Of a stretch of 64,000 nucleotides of DNA, positions 44,419-53,337 are shown piece by piece. The position numbers and the translations under genes are program-made. Below the pieces are notes generated by a model that saw only the letters and a list, made by a program, of their open reading frames with translations, made no database searches and was not told the origin of the DNA. The stretch is from positions 186,001-250,000 of the forward strand of contig CAZXFW010000002.1 in assembly GCA_964640175.1 (NCBI GenBank), read 5' to 3'. This DNA is from JACKDX01 sp964640175. Lineage in GTDB: Bacteria > Myxococcota_A > Polyangia > Polyangiales > GCA-016699535. Every line of letters begins with the position of its first letter. Position 1 is the stretch's first letter.

Positions 44419-45627
44419 CTAGGATACCGCGTTATTGACCAGGCAGGGTGGTCCCTGCGAGTCCAAACGCCAAAGGTGTGTGGAAATTCGATGTGGCGCC
44501 CGCCTCGCTGCATCTTCAACGCGCATTTGCAACTCACGGATCAATTCAGAAGGCGCACTCGCACAAGCAAGCAACGTATCCCGGTGGGGCACGCCAACCA
44601 CACACTCTGCACCAAGTTCGTTCGACAGAACATTATACAAACTCGGAAGAAGGAGGCGTGTGGCATCTAACCCATCTCCACTATGTGCCATAATTAAAGG
44701 CCCATGCAGTGTATCTATCCGTGAAAATTTGGCATACGCCGAATTGAGCGCCAAATTGGCTATAGCGATCTCGTATGCTTCATCCTCCGTCACGTCCCAT
44801 CGTTCCAGAGCATTTGTACTTAAATATTTCACTCGATTCGCGTAACGAAGAATCATCGTAACACACACATCACCACCAAGCTCGCGTCGATAGAGGCAAC
44901 TTTGCTCATTGAGCGAAGCATCTAATTCTTGAAGGAAATCCCGTGACACCAATCGCGGAAAAATCTGTCCTTGTGCCTCCTGCCATGGCAGCGCTTCCTT
45001 TTCGCCTACATTCTCTCCTAATAGACTTACTATTTTCTGCACGGCCTTGCGTACTTCTGTCATCCCCGCTGAACGCGTTGCCTCTACAACCCGTTGTAGC
45101 CCCACCTCTACGCCGTTGCTCAACACAACATCACACTCAAACACATCCCCAATTGCAAGTGTCGGAAACGCCTGATTAAGTTGGCTGGAAAATTCCGCCA
45201 ATACACGCGCAACGGCTCCTTTGCCAGCACCTTCCGCTTCCGCCAAAGCCAACTGCCGTGCAAATGCTTTTTGGACGTCTTGTGCTTGCAAAGACTGCTC
45301 GATGGCTGCAAATGGGTCAAACCATCCATGCTTTCCTAAATGCAATCGACACACACCTTTGCGTGAAACAATCCGCCCTACCGAAATGTGTTTGGCTAAA
45401 AGAAGCGCTAAAAGTGCCCCGGCTCCTTCGACGAACTCCCATTCTTGATGATCGGAAACGTCCTCCCGCTCCGCAAATGCTACCAATAGTTCACCAAGTG
45501 CACGCGCTCCTTGTTCACCATGCGCGAAGGCATCCAAAGAACACATCGCATACGTGGAAGTAAAACGCTCAGCTACCGGAAATACTGGCGCACAGCATTC
45601 GCGTAGATCGTTAAGCCATCCGCTCAC
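44419..45627 (-). CDS. DUF1444-family protein
   Basis: The 402-residue product has in its C-terminal half the DUF1444 (YtpQ) pattern: AIANLALNSAYAKF, then PLIMAHSGDGLDATRLLLPS and ECVVGVPHRDTLLACASA. The N-terminal half (residues 1-200) is helical and not recognised. The family has no known function. Its GTG start overlaps the lipB stop (GTGA), which points to a link with lipoate or oxoacid-dehydrogenase metabolism or merely to operon packing. Confidence 0.75.
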   Translation of the reverse strand: MSGWLNDLRECCAPVFPVAERFTSTYAMCSLDAFAHGEQGARALGELLVAFAEREDVSDHQEWEFVEGAGALLALLLAKHISVGRIVSRKGVCRLHLGKHGWFDPFAAIEQSLQAQDVQKAFARQLALAEAEGAGKGAVARVLAEFSSQLNQAFPTLAIGDVFECDVVLSNGVEVGLQRVVEATRSAGMTEVRKAVQKIVSLLGENVGEKEALPWQEAQGQIFPRLVSRDFLQELDASLNEQSCLYRRELGGDVCVTMILRYANRVKYLSTNALERWDVTEDEAYEIAIANLALNSAYAKFSRIDTLHGPLIMAHSGDGLDATRLLLPSLYNVLSNELGAECVVGVPHRDTLLACASAPSELIRELQMRVEDAARRAPHRISTHLWRLDSQGPPCLVNNAVS

Positions 45628-46292
45628 ACATCCTCCCCTATCGTATCCCCATTCAACTGCGCATCAAAAATCGTTGCCAGATGGCGCGCAAACACCTGTT
45701 CAACCTCCGACATAGCTACTGCATGCCCAAGTTCACGCTGTAGCGACGTCATTTCACAATTGGCAATACCGCAAGGTACGATGTGATTAAAATAGTCGAG
45801 GTCTGTAGTTACGTTCAAGGCCACGCCATGCATGGTTACCCAACGACTAATCCGAACTCCCACCGATCCCAGTTTTCGTTCACCTATCCAGGCCCCATTA
45901 AGGCCCTCTCGTCGTTGGGCTTGAAGCCCGTAACTGGCCGCCGTCCGCAACATGCTTTCTTCCAAGTCTCGAACATAGCGGCGAACGTCACATCGATCTG
46001 GCTTAAGGTCGACAATCGGATACGCCACAAGCTGGCCAGGACCATGGTACGTGACATCGCCTCCGCGACCCGTCTCAAATACCTCAATGCCCATGCCCAG
46101 CAAATCACCCATGCCGGTACGCACGTTGGTCTTTTTGCCTGCCCTGCCTAGCGTAATCACTGGGTCATGCTCGACCAATACCAGCGTATCACCTATCGTC
46201 CCCTCGATCCGCGCCTGATGAAGGCGCTCCTGAAGGGCTAACGCATCCGCGTAGGCCATGCGTCCAAGACGCGTGAGGGTTAACTCTCTCAC
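45624..46292 (-). CDS. lipB: Octanoyltransferase (lipoate-protein ligase B)
   Basis: LipB moves octanoate from acyl carrier protein to lipoyl domains. The 222-residue protein has VEHDPVITLGR, GRGGDVTYHGPGQLVAYPIVDL, the catalytic lysine in GERKLGSVGVRI and the catalytic cysteine in IVPCGI. The GTG start overlaps the lpd stop by 4 nt (GTGA). LipA is not in the window. Pairing with lpd fits maturation of a lipoylated complex. Confidence 0.95.
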   Translation of the reverse strand: MRELTLTRLGRMAYADALALQERLHQARIEGTIGDTLVLVEHDPVITLGRAGKKTNVRTGMGDLLGMGIEVFETGRGGDVTYHGPGQLVAYPIVDLKPDRCDVRRYVRDLEESMLRTAASYGLQAQRREGLNGAWIGERKLGSVGVRISRWVTMHGVALNVTTDLDYFNHIVPCGIANCEMTSLQRELGHAVAMSEVEQVFARHLATIFDAQLNGDTIGEDV

Positions 46293-47698
46293 TTGTTCAT
46301 GATGTGAACGGCCTCACCCACCGCATGCTTGAATGCCTCCATCATGCCTTCGCCTAATGTAGGATGTGGATGTACTGTCAGAGCAACATCTTCGGCGTAT
46401 GCACACATCTCGATACTTAAAGCCGCTTCACTGATCAAATCGCTGGCTTCGGGACCAACAATCCCCACACCCAACACTTCACCAGTGTCAGCATCCACCA
46501 AAACCTTGATAAACCCTTCGGTCTCACGCACCGCCATCGCGCGCCCCGACACTGAAAACGGAAACTTCCCGATTTTGACTTTGCGGTTTTGTGCTTTGGC
46601 TTCGGCTTCACTAAGCCCCACCGTGGCTACCTCAGGATCTGTAAAAATCGCGGCTGGCATGGCACGCCAATCACGAATGGTTTTCTTCCCTGCAATGACT
46701 TCCGCAACGATTTCACCTTCTTTGGAGGCCTTATGTGCCAGGTAAGGCGGCCCCGAAACATCTCCAATCGCAAACACACCCGCCACATTGGTTTCAAGAC
46801 GCTGGTTGACTTGGATATGGCCTCGCGCATCGAGGTTGACGCCTACTTTATCCAAGCCTAGGCCTTCCGAGTTGGGGCGGAAACCCACAGCAACCAATAC
46901 CTTGTCCCCTTCCAACGTTTTGGACTTGCCCTCATGTTCCACCGTCACCGTCGCTTTGCCTGCTTTGATCGTACACTCTTTGGCCTTGGCTCCGTAAAGC
47001 ACTTCGCCGCCAGCTTTGAGAAAACGCCGTTCAACCACCTTAACCAGGTCGGCATCCACGCCAGGCAAAAGTTGTGTCATCATTTCGACCACCGTCACCT
47101 TGGCACCAAGCTTTTGGTACACCATGCCAAGCTCAAGCCCGATGATACCGCCACCAATGAGCACCATGGCTTTAGGCACTTCGGTTAAGCTCACAGCTTC
47201 TTCTGCCGTGATCACCGTTTTTCCATCCACCGCGAATCCAGGCAGTTTGATGGGAGTGGCTCCCGTGGCAAGGATGATGCCTTTTTTGGCTTCGTAGCTC
47301 GTCACCTTTCCGTCAGCATCACGGACATCTACGGTGTTTTTGCTGGTAAGGGTGGCCGTTCCCGACACGATATCTGCGCCATTGCCTTTGACGAGGCTCT
47401 GCACGCCGCCGGTAAGTTTTTTAACGATGCCATCTTTCCACGCTTGTACTTTCTTAACATCGACACTCAGCTCTTTGGCTACAATGCCAATCGCTTCTGC
47501 ATGCTGAAGCTGTGAAACCAAACCAGCAGCAGAAATAAGGGCTTTGGAAGGAATGCATCCCCAGTTCAAACACACGCCACCCATCGTTCCTTTTTCGATG
47601 ACCAATGTTTTTTGTTTGAGCTGGCCTAAGCGGATTGCTGCAACGTACCCGCCAGGGCCGCCTCCAATTACGATCGCATCGTAGCTTTTAGTTCCCAT
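46289..47698 (-). CDS. lpdA: Dihydrolipoamide dehydrogenase
   Basis: This FAD flavoprotein (E3) reoxidises dihydrolipoyl groups of the pyruvate, oxoglutarate, branched-chain and glycine cleavage complexes. It shows the FAD motif AIVIGGGPGGYVAAIRLGQL, the redox disulfide GGVCLNWGCIPSKAL, the NAD motif LIGGGIIGLELGMVY, the second FAD segment VFAIGDVSGPPYLAHKA and the C-terminal HPHPTLGEGMMEA with the catalytic His-Glu. I chose the ATG at 47698 because AGGAAG is 8 nt before it; an in-frame ATG at 47704 is only 2 nt from that site. The product has 469 residues. Confidence 0.96.
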   Translation of the reverse strand: MGTKSYDAIVIGGGPGGYVAAIRLGQLKQKTLVIEKGTMGGVCLNWGCIPSKALISAAGLVSQLQHAEAIGIVAKELSVDVKKVQAWKDGIVKKLTGGVQSLVKGNGADIVSGTATLTSKNTVDVRDADGKVTSYEAKKGIILATGATPIKLPGFAVDGKTVITAEEAVSLTEVPKAMVLIGGGIIGLELGMVYQKLGAKVTVVEMMTQLLPGVDADLVKVVERRFLKAGGEVLYGAKAKECTIKAGKATVTVEHEGKSKTLEGDKVLVAVGFRPNSEGLGLDKVGVNLDARGHIQVNQRLETNVAGVFAIGDVSGPPYLAHKASKEGEIVAEVIAGKKTIRDWRAMPAAIFTDPEVATVGLSEAEAKAQNRKVKIGKFPFSVSGRAMAVRETEGFIKVLVDADTGEVLGVGIVGPEASDLISEAALSIEMCAYAEDVALTVHPHPTLGEGMMEAFKHAVGEAVHIMNK

Positions 47699-47879
47699 CG
47701 GCATGACTTCCTATGTTAGGTGTTTCTAAACGATTGCGGCTATGTGACGCACAGATAGCCACGGCAACCAATCCCACACATACCAGCACAACGCCCAAGA
47801 TGGGCACCCAACGGGGTGTCGGTGCTGCCTCGTCGTGCACCTCTGGTAGTGTTTCAGGATTGTAGTTGGTGTCTTGCAC
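47688..47879 (-). CDS. Small single-helix membrane protein
   Basis: The 63-residue translation has an acidic N-terminus (NYNPETLPEVHDEAA), one membrane helix (WVPILGVVLVCVGLVAVAIC) and a polar tail. Its end overlaps the lpdA start by 11 nt. The GTG start has only a weak GAAG site. The clear membrane helix and the placement in the operon support a real gene, but no family is known. Confidence 0.5.
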   Translation of the reverse strand: MQDTNYNPETLPEVHDEAAPTPRWVPILGVVLVCVGLVAVAICASHSRNRLETPNIGSHADGN

Positions 47880-47937
47880 GCTTCATACTCGCGGTGATGT
47901 CGTTGGCCTGGGGTTGTACTAGGACATGCGTCGCGGT

Positions 47938-48768
47938 TCAACGGCTATCGGCTCCCCCCGTGGATGCCCCTTTTAATACGGCCAGAAGCTCGCCATGTAC
48001 CTTGCCATTGGACGCCAACGCACCATAGCCGTACAGAGTTTCTGTCCCGTCAAACGCCGTCAGGATACCCCCTGCCTCTCGCACAAGAACCGCAGGCGCA
48101 CACAGATCCCACGGCTGAGTCCCAGGATCGACCACCGCATCCACACTTCCTAATAAAAGCGCTCGGTACCCCTCAAAGTCATGCAGCCCACGCTGACTAT
48201 GCGTTTGGACGGCAAGCACATTAAGCCACCCGCCCTGGCCGGACTCTGCAAACTGCCCAAGCGTGCCATGCGCGACGGTGGCTTCCGCCGCGCTGGCAAC
48301 ACCTGAAACGCAAAGCGGTTTGCCATTCCCGTACGCCCCATGGCCTTTCACTGCAACAAACAATTGGTCTTGCGCAGGTTGATACGCAATGCCAAGCACC
48401 GCCTCGCCGGCGTATTCCATGCCAAGCAATATAGACCACGTAGGCAACCGCCGGACAAAAGCACGCGTCCCGTCGATGGGATCAACGACAAAACGCATCC
48501 CTGCTTCTTGGCCATGCACACCGCTTTCTTCACCAAGAAAGCCTGCCTCCGGATAATGCTTAGCAATGAAGCCGCTAAGCCGTGCCTCCACCGCATGGTC
48601 AGCTTCGGTGACTGGGCTTTTATCTGCTTTAAAGCGCAAGCCCTGACGGCTTGTCGCTCGGTATAGCTGAAGCGCGTCCTCACCTGCAGCCAACACCTCA
48701 TGGATAAGCGAGTTCAGCGCACGTGTCCCACCGATGATATCCAGATCAAATGGCACGTGCCCTGACAT
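47938..48768 (-). CDS. Inositol monophosphatase-family phosphatase (HisN-like)
   Basis: The 276-residue protein has the two magnesium-site motifs of the family: FLGEESGVHG plus VVDPIDGTRAFVRRLPTW, and QPWDLCAPAVLVREAGG. The DPIDGTRAF(V)R form resembles histidinol-phosphatases of the HisN type and other IMPase members, so it may act on histidinol phosphate, inositol phosphate or a related ester. It sits between the MYXO-CTERM-type gene and the small membrane protein. Confidence 0.88.
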   Translation of the reverse strand: MSGHVPFDLDIIGGTRALNSLIHEVLAAGEDALQLYRATSRQGLRFKADKSPVTEADHAVEARLSGFIAKHYPEAGFLGEESGVHGQEAGMRFVVDPIDGTRAFVRRLPTWSILLGMEYAGEAVLGIAYQPAQDQLFVAVKGHGAYGNGKPLCVSGVASAAEATVAHGTLGQFAESGQGGWLNVLAVQTHSQRGLHDFEGYRALLLGSVDAVVDPGTQPWDLCAPAVLVREAGGILTAFDGTETLYGYGALASNGKVHGELLAVLKGASTGGADSR

Positions 48769-48783
48769 CGAGAGAAAGCCTTT

Positions 48784-49092
48784 TTAGAGCGCTTGTCGCG
48801 AACGGCGACGGGTCATAAGCCACACAAGCCCCATGCCTGCAATAGCTAACTCCATTCCCATGGCCGAACTGGCTGCCGTCGTCACCGCGCAACCGCTTCC
48901 TGCGACCCCTGAAGAATGGCCCGAGCCCGAATCGGTTTTGACATCAGGCTGACTGCCCGCATCAAGACTTGCATCATCGTAGCTTGCATCATCATCGCCA
49001 GCATCGTGGTCGTCATGTGCCAATGCCGGGGCCGCAAAACAGAGCCCAATCACTGCACACAGCACCAACCAAGCCTTCCGCCAATCGTTCAT
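48784..49092 (-). CDS. Small secreted protein with MYXO-CTERM-like sorting tail
   Basis: The 102-residue protein (ATG 49092, with GGAGG just before it) has an N-terminal signal peptide (WLVLCAVIGLCFAAPALA), a His/Asp-rich middle (HDDHDAGDDDASYDDASLDAG) that could bind metals, and a C-terminal segment with a Gly-Cys pair (SGC), a membrane helix (MELAIAGMGLVWLM) and an Arg cluster (TRRRSRQ). The last part matches the MYXO-CTERM pattern, thought to be processed for surface display in myxobacteria. An in-frame start at 49146 would place 18 residues before the signal. It helps to assign the organism. Confidence 0.78.
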   Translation of the reverse strand: MNDWRKAWLVLCAVIGLCFAAPALAHDDHDAGDDDASYDDASLDAGSQPDVKTDSGSGHSSGVAGSGCAVTTAASSAMGMELAIAGMGLVWLMTRRRSRQAL

Positions 49093-49293
49093 GTTCCCTC
49101 CAAGCATACCTTCCTCCCGACATGCGTCATGTTGAGCCTCACCCAACAGACGGGTTTCTTTCTCCTCACGGCCACCTCTAACTAGGCGACGCCCGCCTTC
49201 ATACCACCTCAGGTAGCCAAACGAAACCCTTGTTTTAAGATACCTCGAAATCGCTTAACACCCCGACCATTTAATGGTTTACGTCCCCTGACT

Positions 49294-50217
49294 ATGCGCT
49301 TTGCTTCCCAGGTCCGATGGCTCTCTGCAGCAAAAGAGAGCGAAACACCACAAACCTTCGGAGCCATTGCTGCCATCAGCGCCTACATCGCCTGGGGCCT
49401 GTTGCCCCTCTATTGGAAGCTTTTTGATCGCGTCCCTGCGGCTCAAGTCCTCGACCACCGCATCCTATGGTCTGCGGCGCTGACGTGTGTCTGGCTCGCA
49501 GTAACTTCCAAACTCCCAGAGGTGCGAGCGGTGGCACGTGATCTGCGCCGCCTCGGCTTGGTCACACTCACGGCTCTTCTCTTAGCCTCCAACTGGTTCG
49601 TCTACATTTGGGCCATTCAAGTTGATCGGGTGTTAGAAACTAGCCTCGGTTACTTTATCACACCGTTAGCCAACGTCGCACTCGGCACCGTCTTCTTGCG
49701 CGAACGTCTCAGGCCATGGCAATGGGTCTCCGTGATCATTGCATGCATCGGAGTGCTCAACGAATGCGTGCATGTTAATACTATTCCATGGGTCGCATTG
49801 AGCCTTGCACTCACGTTTAGTGTTTACGGCCTTCTTAAAAAAATCTCACCCATTCCACCTGTTACTGCATTGGCAGTGGAAATGCTGCTTTTGGCGCCCT
49901 TTGCTGCCGTGCATGTCACGATTGCGCACGTAGAGGGCAACGGCGCATTTGGAACCACCTCTTATACCAACACGTTGCTTGCCTTCACGGGACTCGCGAC
50001 CGCACTTCCGTTGATATGGTTTACATACGGGGCACGTCGCTTGCGCTTTAGCACCTTGGGACTGTTTCAATACCTTGCCCCAAGCTGTCAGTTTGTGCTG
50101 GCAATTTTAGTGTTCCGCGAGTCGCTCGGTCTCGTCCAACTTCTCACCTTTGCATCCATATGGATAGCGTTGCTCATCTACATCGTCGATACACGTCGAC
50201 AGATGGCCCGCACATAA
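49294..50217 (+). CDS. rarD: EamA-family transporter RarD
   Basis: The 307-residue protein has ten helices and the RarD start AAISAYIAWGLLPLYWKLFDRVPAAQVLDHR (quoted in parts: AISAYIAWGLLPLYWK and VLDHRILWS), then ASNWFVYIWAIQVDRVLETS and GYFITPLANVALG. RarD belongs to the drug/metabolite transporter superfamily; the substrate is not known with certainty. The 200-nt stretch before it holds no gene. It ends 3 nt from the convergent fusion gene at 50221. Confidence 0.92.
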   Translation: MRFASQVRWLSAAKESETPQTFGAIAAISAYIAWGLLPLYWKLFDRVPAAQVLDHRILWSAALTCVWLAVTSKLPEVRAVARDLRRLGLVTLTALLLASNWFVYIWAIQVDRVLETSLGYFITPLANVALGTVFLRERLRPWQWVSVIIACIGVLNECVHVNTIPWVALSLALTFSVYGLLKKISPIPPVTALAVEMLLLAPFAAVHVTIAHVEGNGAFGTTSYTNTLLAFTGLATALPLIWFTYGARRLRFSTLGLFQYLAPSCQFVLAILVFRESLGLVQLLTFASIWIALLIYIVDTRRQMART

Positions 50218-50220
50218 CTT

Positions 50221-53217
50221 CTAACGATCACCCATATACCCGAGCGCTTTGAGTTTCGCAGCCGCATCCTCATCGTGTTCAATATTAATGGGCTTACGAC
50301 GTACCGCTGCATGCCGCGCCATTTTACTCGCCTTGATGAGTGTCTTATCAACATCCTGCACCACCTGAGGCTGTTTGCTTGCTAGATCATCTTTTTCCTT
50401 CGGATCCATTCCAACTTCATAGAGTTCCGTAGCGTTAAGCCCACGTGGATTGCCTTCATTGGCCCGGATCAGTTTGTATGCACCGGAATCTTTGCGCTCA
50501 CGCACGGCCTCTAGCACATTGCCTTCGTGGTTTTCTTCGGCATACACCAAATCCGTCCCCTCAAACACATCTCCGCCTTGCACGCCCTTAGGAACCTCAA
50601 GCCCAAGCTTTAAAAGCAACGTTGGCATGATATCGATGCTTTGCACCCAATGCGACACCACCTCAGAGCCGCGCTGATTGCGCGGCAGCTTGATCAAAAG
50701 CGGCACCCGCAACTGCTCGTCATACAACGTCGTGCCGTGCCAAAACCCCCCATGCTCGCCAAACTCTTCACCATGATCCGATGTGACAACAATCACCATG
50801 TCGTCATATAGCTTATCCGCCTTGAGGCGATGGATAAGCGCGCCAAACTGCGTATCCCAGTATCCAATTTCACCATCGTAAAGGTCGCGCAAACGCTGAG
50901 CTTCGTTTAGCTCAGGCTTGAGATGCGCCGCGCGCGCATACCCCGTGCCATTGTAAGGATGCTCAAAATACGGATCGTGAGGGTCCATGTACCCCACAAA
51001 CATAAACCAAGGCTTCTGAGGCGCACGCGTTAGCCATTGAAACACGGTTTGGTTAACGGCGCGCGCATCCTGATACGCGGTACCTGGCTCAACTCGCCCT
51101 TGCTTGGCGCGCCAACTTTCAATCTTTTGTTTGAGAAATTGCACCAAAAGCAACTTGGCCGACACATCGTCTGCTCCCAACACAAAATTTGGCTCGAGGT
51201 AATGGTATTCATCAAACCCTTGCTGAAAATTAAAATAGGGTGCGACGTTGTAGTTCGTGACTACACCCAACGTCGAAAAACCACTGTGTTGGAGCACTTC
51301 CGGTAACGTCTGAAGCGCATCAGGCAAGGCATCGTTCTTAGCCATGACCCCATGGCTGGATGGCAACCGCCCAGTCAGAAGTGACGCAAAGCTAGGCCGT
51401 GTCCATGACGCATTCACAAAGGCTTGATCAAATCGCACCGCATCTTTGGCAAACGCATCTAAATGAGGCGTACGAACCTCGCCGTATCCGTAAAGCGGCA
51501 AATGGTCTGCTCTCAAGGTGTCCACCACGATGAAAAGCACATTGCTTTTTGTCGCACTCCCTTGACCAGACTGCCCCCCGTTCAACGTCCCCTTAACCGC
51601 ACTCGAAGCAGAGTGCGCCTGCGTGACCCACAACCCAAGCACGCACCCCGCCATCACCACCGCCGAAAGCCAAAATGTTTGGATGGCAGGGCCAAACGCA
51701 CGGCGCATTACGTTCCACAGGGTTAAAACTATATATGTTAGCACAATTGTGCCTAATACGCATCCCAGAGCCACCATCGCGCCTTTGGGGCCACGCCAGT
51801 GAAGCTGCTCGTGAAACACATCACGTCGTATACGAAACGCACCAAGCCCTAAACAAAGCACCCCAAAGACACTGCTAAACATCAGCGACGTGAGTCGCTC
51901 CGGGCTCAAAAGGCCTCTGGAACGCCACCGCTGCAAAACAACCACAACCACACTCCCTGCCCCACCAAGACACGCCCCCAGTACGCCATAAGCCACTGGA
52001 CCATAAAAGAGCACGCGATGTTGCGCATGATCGCCCGACATGCTCACGACAAGAGCCTCCAGCACACCGATGAATATGCCTGCCCATGCCCCCGAAGCCA
52101 CCGAACGCCTTAGAACCTCATGCCACGGTAACAAAGGCGTTCGCCCAGGCTCACGTGAACTCTCCACCACATCGGAATGCACCTCATCGGATTCATCCAC
52201 GTGAATATCCGGACGGTACGTGGGCTTTCTCAACATAAACAAAACCCCGCCCGATGCGGAAACAAGCATCTCTGCAGCAAACCCCACGATAGGAATCAAC
52301 ACGGCCTCTGTCGCAGGTATGCCAAGTCGCGTGTAAAGCGCCACCGCAGCGGCTTCACGTAATCCAATGCCGTTGATAGACGCAGGAAGCAACGTCGCCA
52401 AGATTTGCAACGAAGAGCCAAAAAACACTTCTCCCACGCCAAGCTTCACATCCAGAGCGCGAGCTGCACACACAAAGACCAAGTTGTTAAAGGCATGTGT
52501 CCCAATGCCTAAAAGCGCCGCTTGAATCAAAAGGCGCATCTTGCCTTGGTACGCACACACCGCTTCCACCAAGCTTGCTACTTTTGCCTGAACACCGTGA
52601 GGGAGTTTACGTGCAAGCCACCGAAACACTTGGGGACGAGCAAGCAGTGTGATTCCCACCACCATGATGCCCGCAAACATCGCGTTAACCAGCAACACCC
52701 CTCGAATCCCAATAAACCGTACACCGTAAAGCGAGGCCAGCATCACGACGACGCCAAACGCAAGTTGGCCCAACACCATCTCGACACCGATCGTCGCCGT
52801 GGCACGAGCCGTCTTTCCGGTATGTTTTGCAATGTCGTAAATGCGCCAACCGCCATGGCCCGTAAACCCGCCAGGCGTAAAGGCGCCCCAAAACCGTGCA
52901 ATCAAAAATGACGCACCTAAAAATCCCCACGACGCGTGAATGCCTTGTCCCTTTAACAGCCAGCCCCAGCGCACCACGCTGCAAACGACCGCACACAGCA
53001 TCATCACCACGGCAAGCGCAAACCAGCCAAAAGAAAGCCCACCCAAGCGCTGCCACAATGCATCGGCCCCGTGTTGCTCGGTGACTTTGTGGAAAATCAC
53101 CCAGAGCATGGCCACAGAAAACCCAACTTTAACGGCTAAGATTAGTTTTTTCTTGACGGTAAGTGCCATAAACAAGGTGCCTTGTATCGAGCGATCCGCG
53201 CGAGGTAAAGCCATCAC
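50221..53217 (-). CDS. Fusion of LPG-synthase-type flippase domain and sulfatase-superfamily domain
   Basis: The 998-residue protein has three parts. Residues about 20-335 are a lysylphosphatidylglycerol-synthase-type membrane domain (UPF0104) with RFWGAFTPGGFTGHGGWR and LLPASINGIGLREAAAVALY. Residues about 375-530 are five or six more helices of unknown type. Residues about 558-960 are an alkaline-phosphatase/sulfatase-superfamily domain facing the periplasm, with NVLFIVVDTLRAD, GYMDPHDPYF, SDHGEEFGEHG and RVPLLIKLP. At the nucleophile site the usual (C/S)xPSR reads TRPSF (Thr606), like phosphoethanolamine or phosphoglycerol transferases, not sulfatases. A transfer reaction on a lipid or glycan head group is inferred. 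An AAGGA site precedes the GTG/ATG start. Genes of this combined form are unusual; a glued gene fusion was checked and the frame is continuous. Confidence 0.85.
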   Translation of the reverse strand: MMALPRADRSIQGTLFMALTVKKKLILAVKVGFSVAMLWVIFHKVTEQHGADALWQRLGGLSFGWFALAVVMMLCAVVCSVVRWGWLLKGQGIHASWGFLGASFLIARFWGAFTPGGFTGHGGWRIYDIAKHTGKTARATATIGVEMVLGQLAFGVVVMLASLYGVRFIGIRGVLLVNAMFAGIMVVGITLLARPQVFRWLARKLPHGVQAKVASLVEAVCAYQGKMRLLIQAALLGIGTHAFNNLVFVCAARALDVKLGVGEVFFGSSLQILATLLPASINGIGLREAAAVALYTRLGIPATEAVLIPIVGFAAEMLVSASGGVLFMLRKPTYRPDIHVDESDEVHSDVVESSREPGRTPLLPWHEVLRRSVASGAWAGIFIGVLEALVVSMSGDHAQHRVLFYGPVAYGVLGACLGGAGSVVVVVLQRWRSRGLLSPERLTSLMFSSVFGVLCLGLGAFRIRRDVFHEQLHWRGPKGAMVALGCVLGTIVLTYIVLTLWNVMRRAFGPAIQTFWLSAVVMAGCVLGLWVTQAHSASSAVKGTLNGGQSGQGSATKSNVLFIVVDTLRADHLPLYGYGEVRTPHLDAFAKDAVRFDQAFVNASWTRPSFASLLTGRLPSSHGVMAKNDALPDALQTLPEVLQHSGFSTLGVVTNYNVAPYFNFQQGFDEYHYLEPNFVLGADDVSAKLLLVQFLKQKIESWRAKQGRVEPGTAYQDARAVNQTVFQWLTRAPQKPWFMFVGYMDPHDPYFEHPYNGTGYARAAHLKPELNEAQRLRDLYDGEIGYWDTQFGALIHRLKADKLYDDMVIVVTSDHGEEFGEHGGFWHGTTLYDEQLRVPLLIKLPRNQRGSEVVSHWVQSIDIMPTLLLKLGLEVPKGVQGGDVFEGTDLVYAEENHEGNVLEAVRERKDSGAYKLIRANEGNPRGLNATELYEVGMDPKEKDDLASKQPQVVQDVDKTLIKASKMARHAAVRRKPINIEHDEDAAAKLKALGYMGDR

Positions 53218-53337
53218 GCTTACTTTTCCTTCAAATCGGCAAGCTAACCCACGAAAATTATTGGATATACGAAATCGCCCTGCGCGCGTTCAGGGCTTGC
53301 TTCTCGTTTCGAGAGCGGGAATACTTCCTCACCTCTC

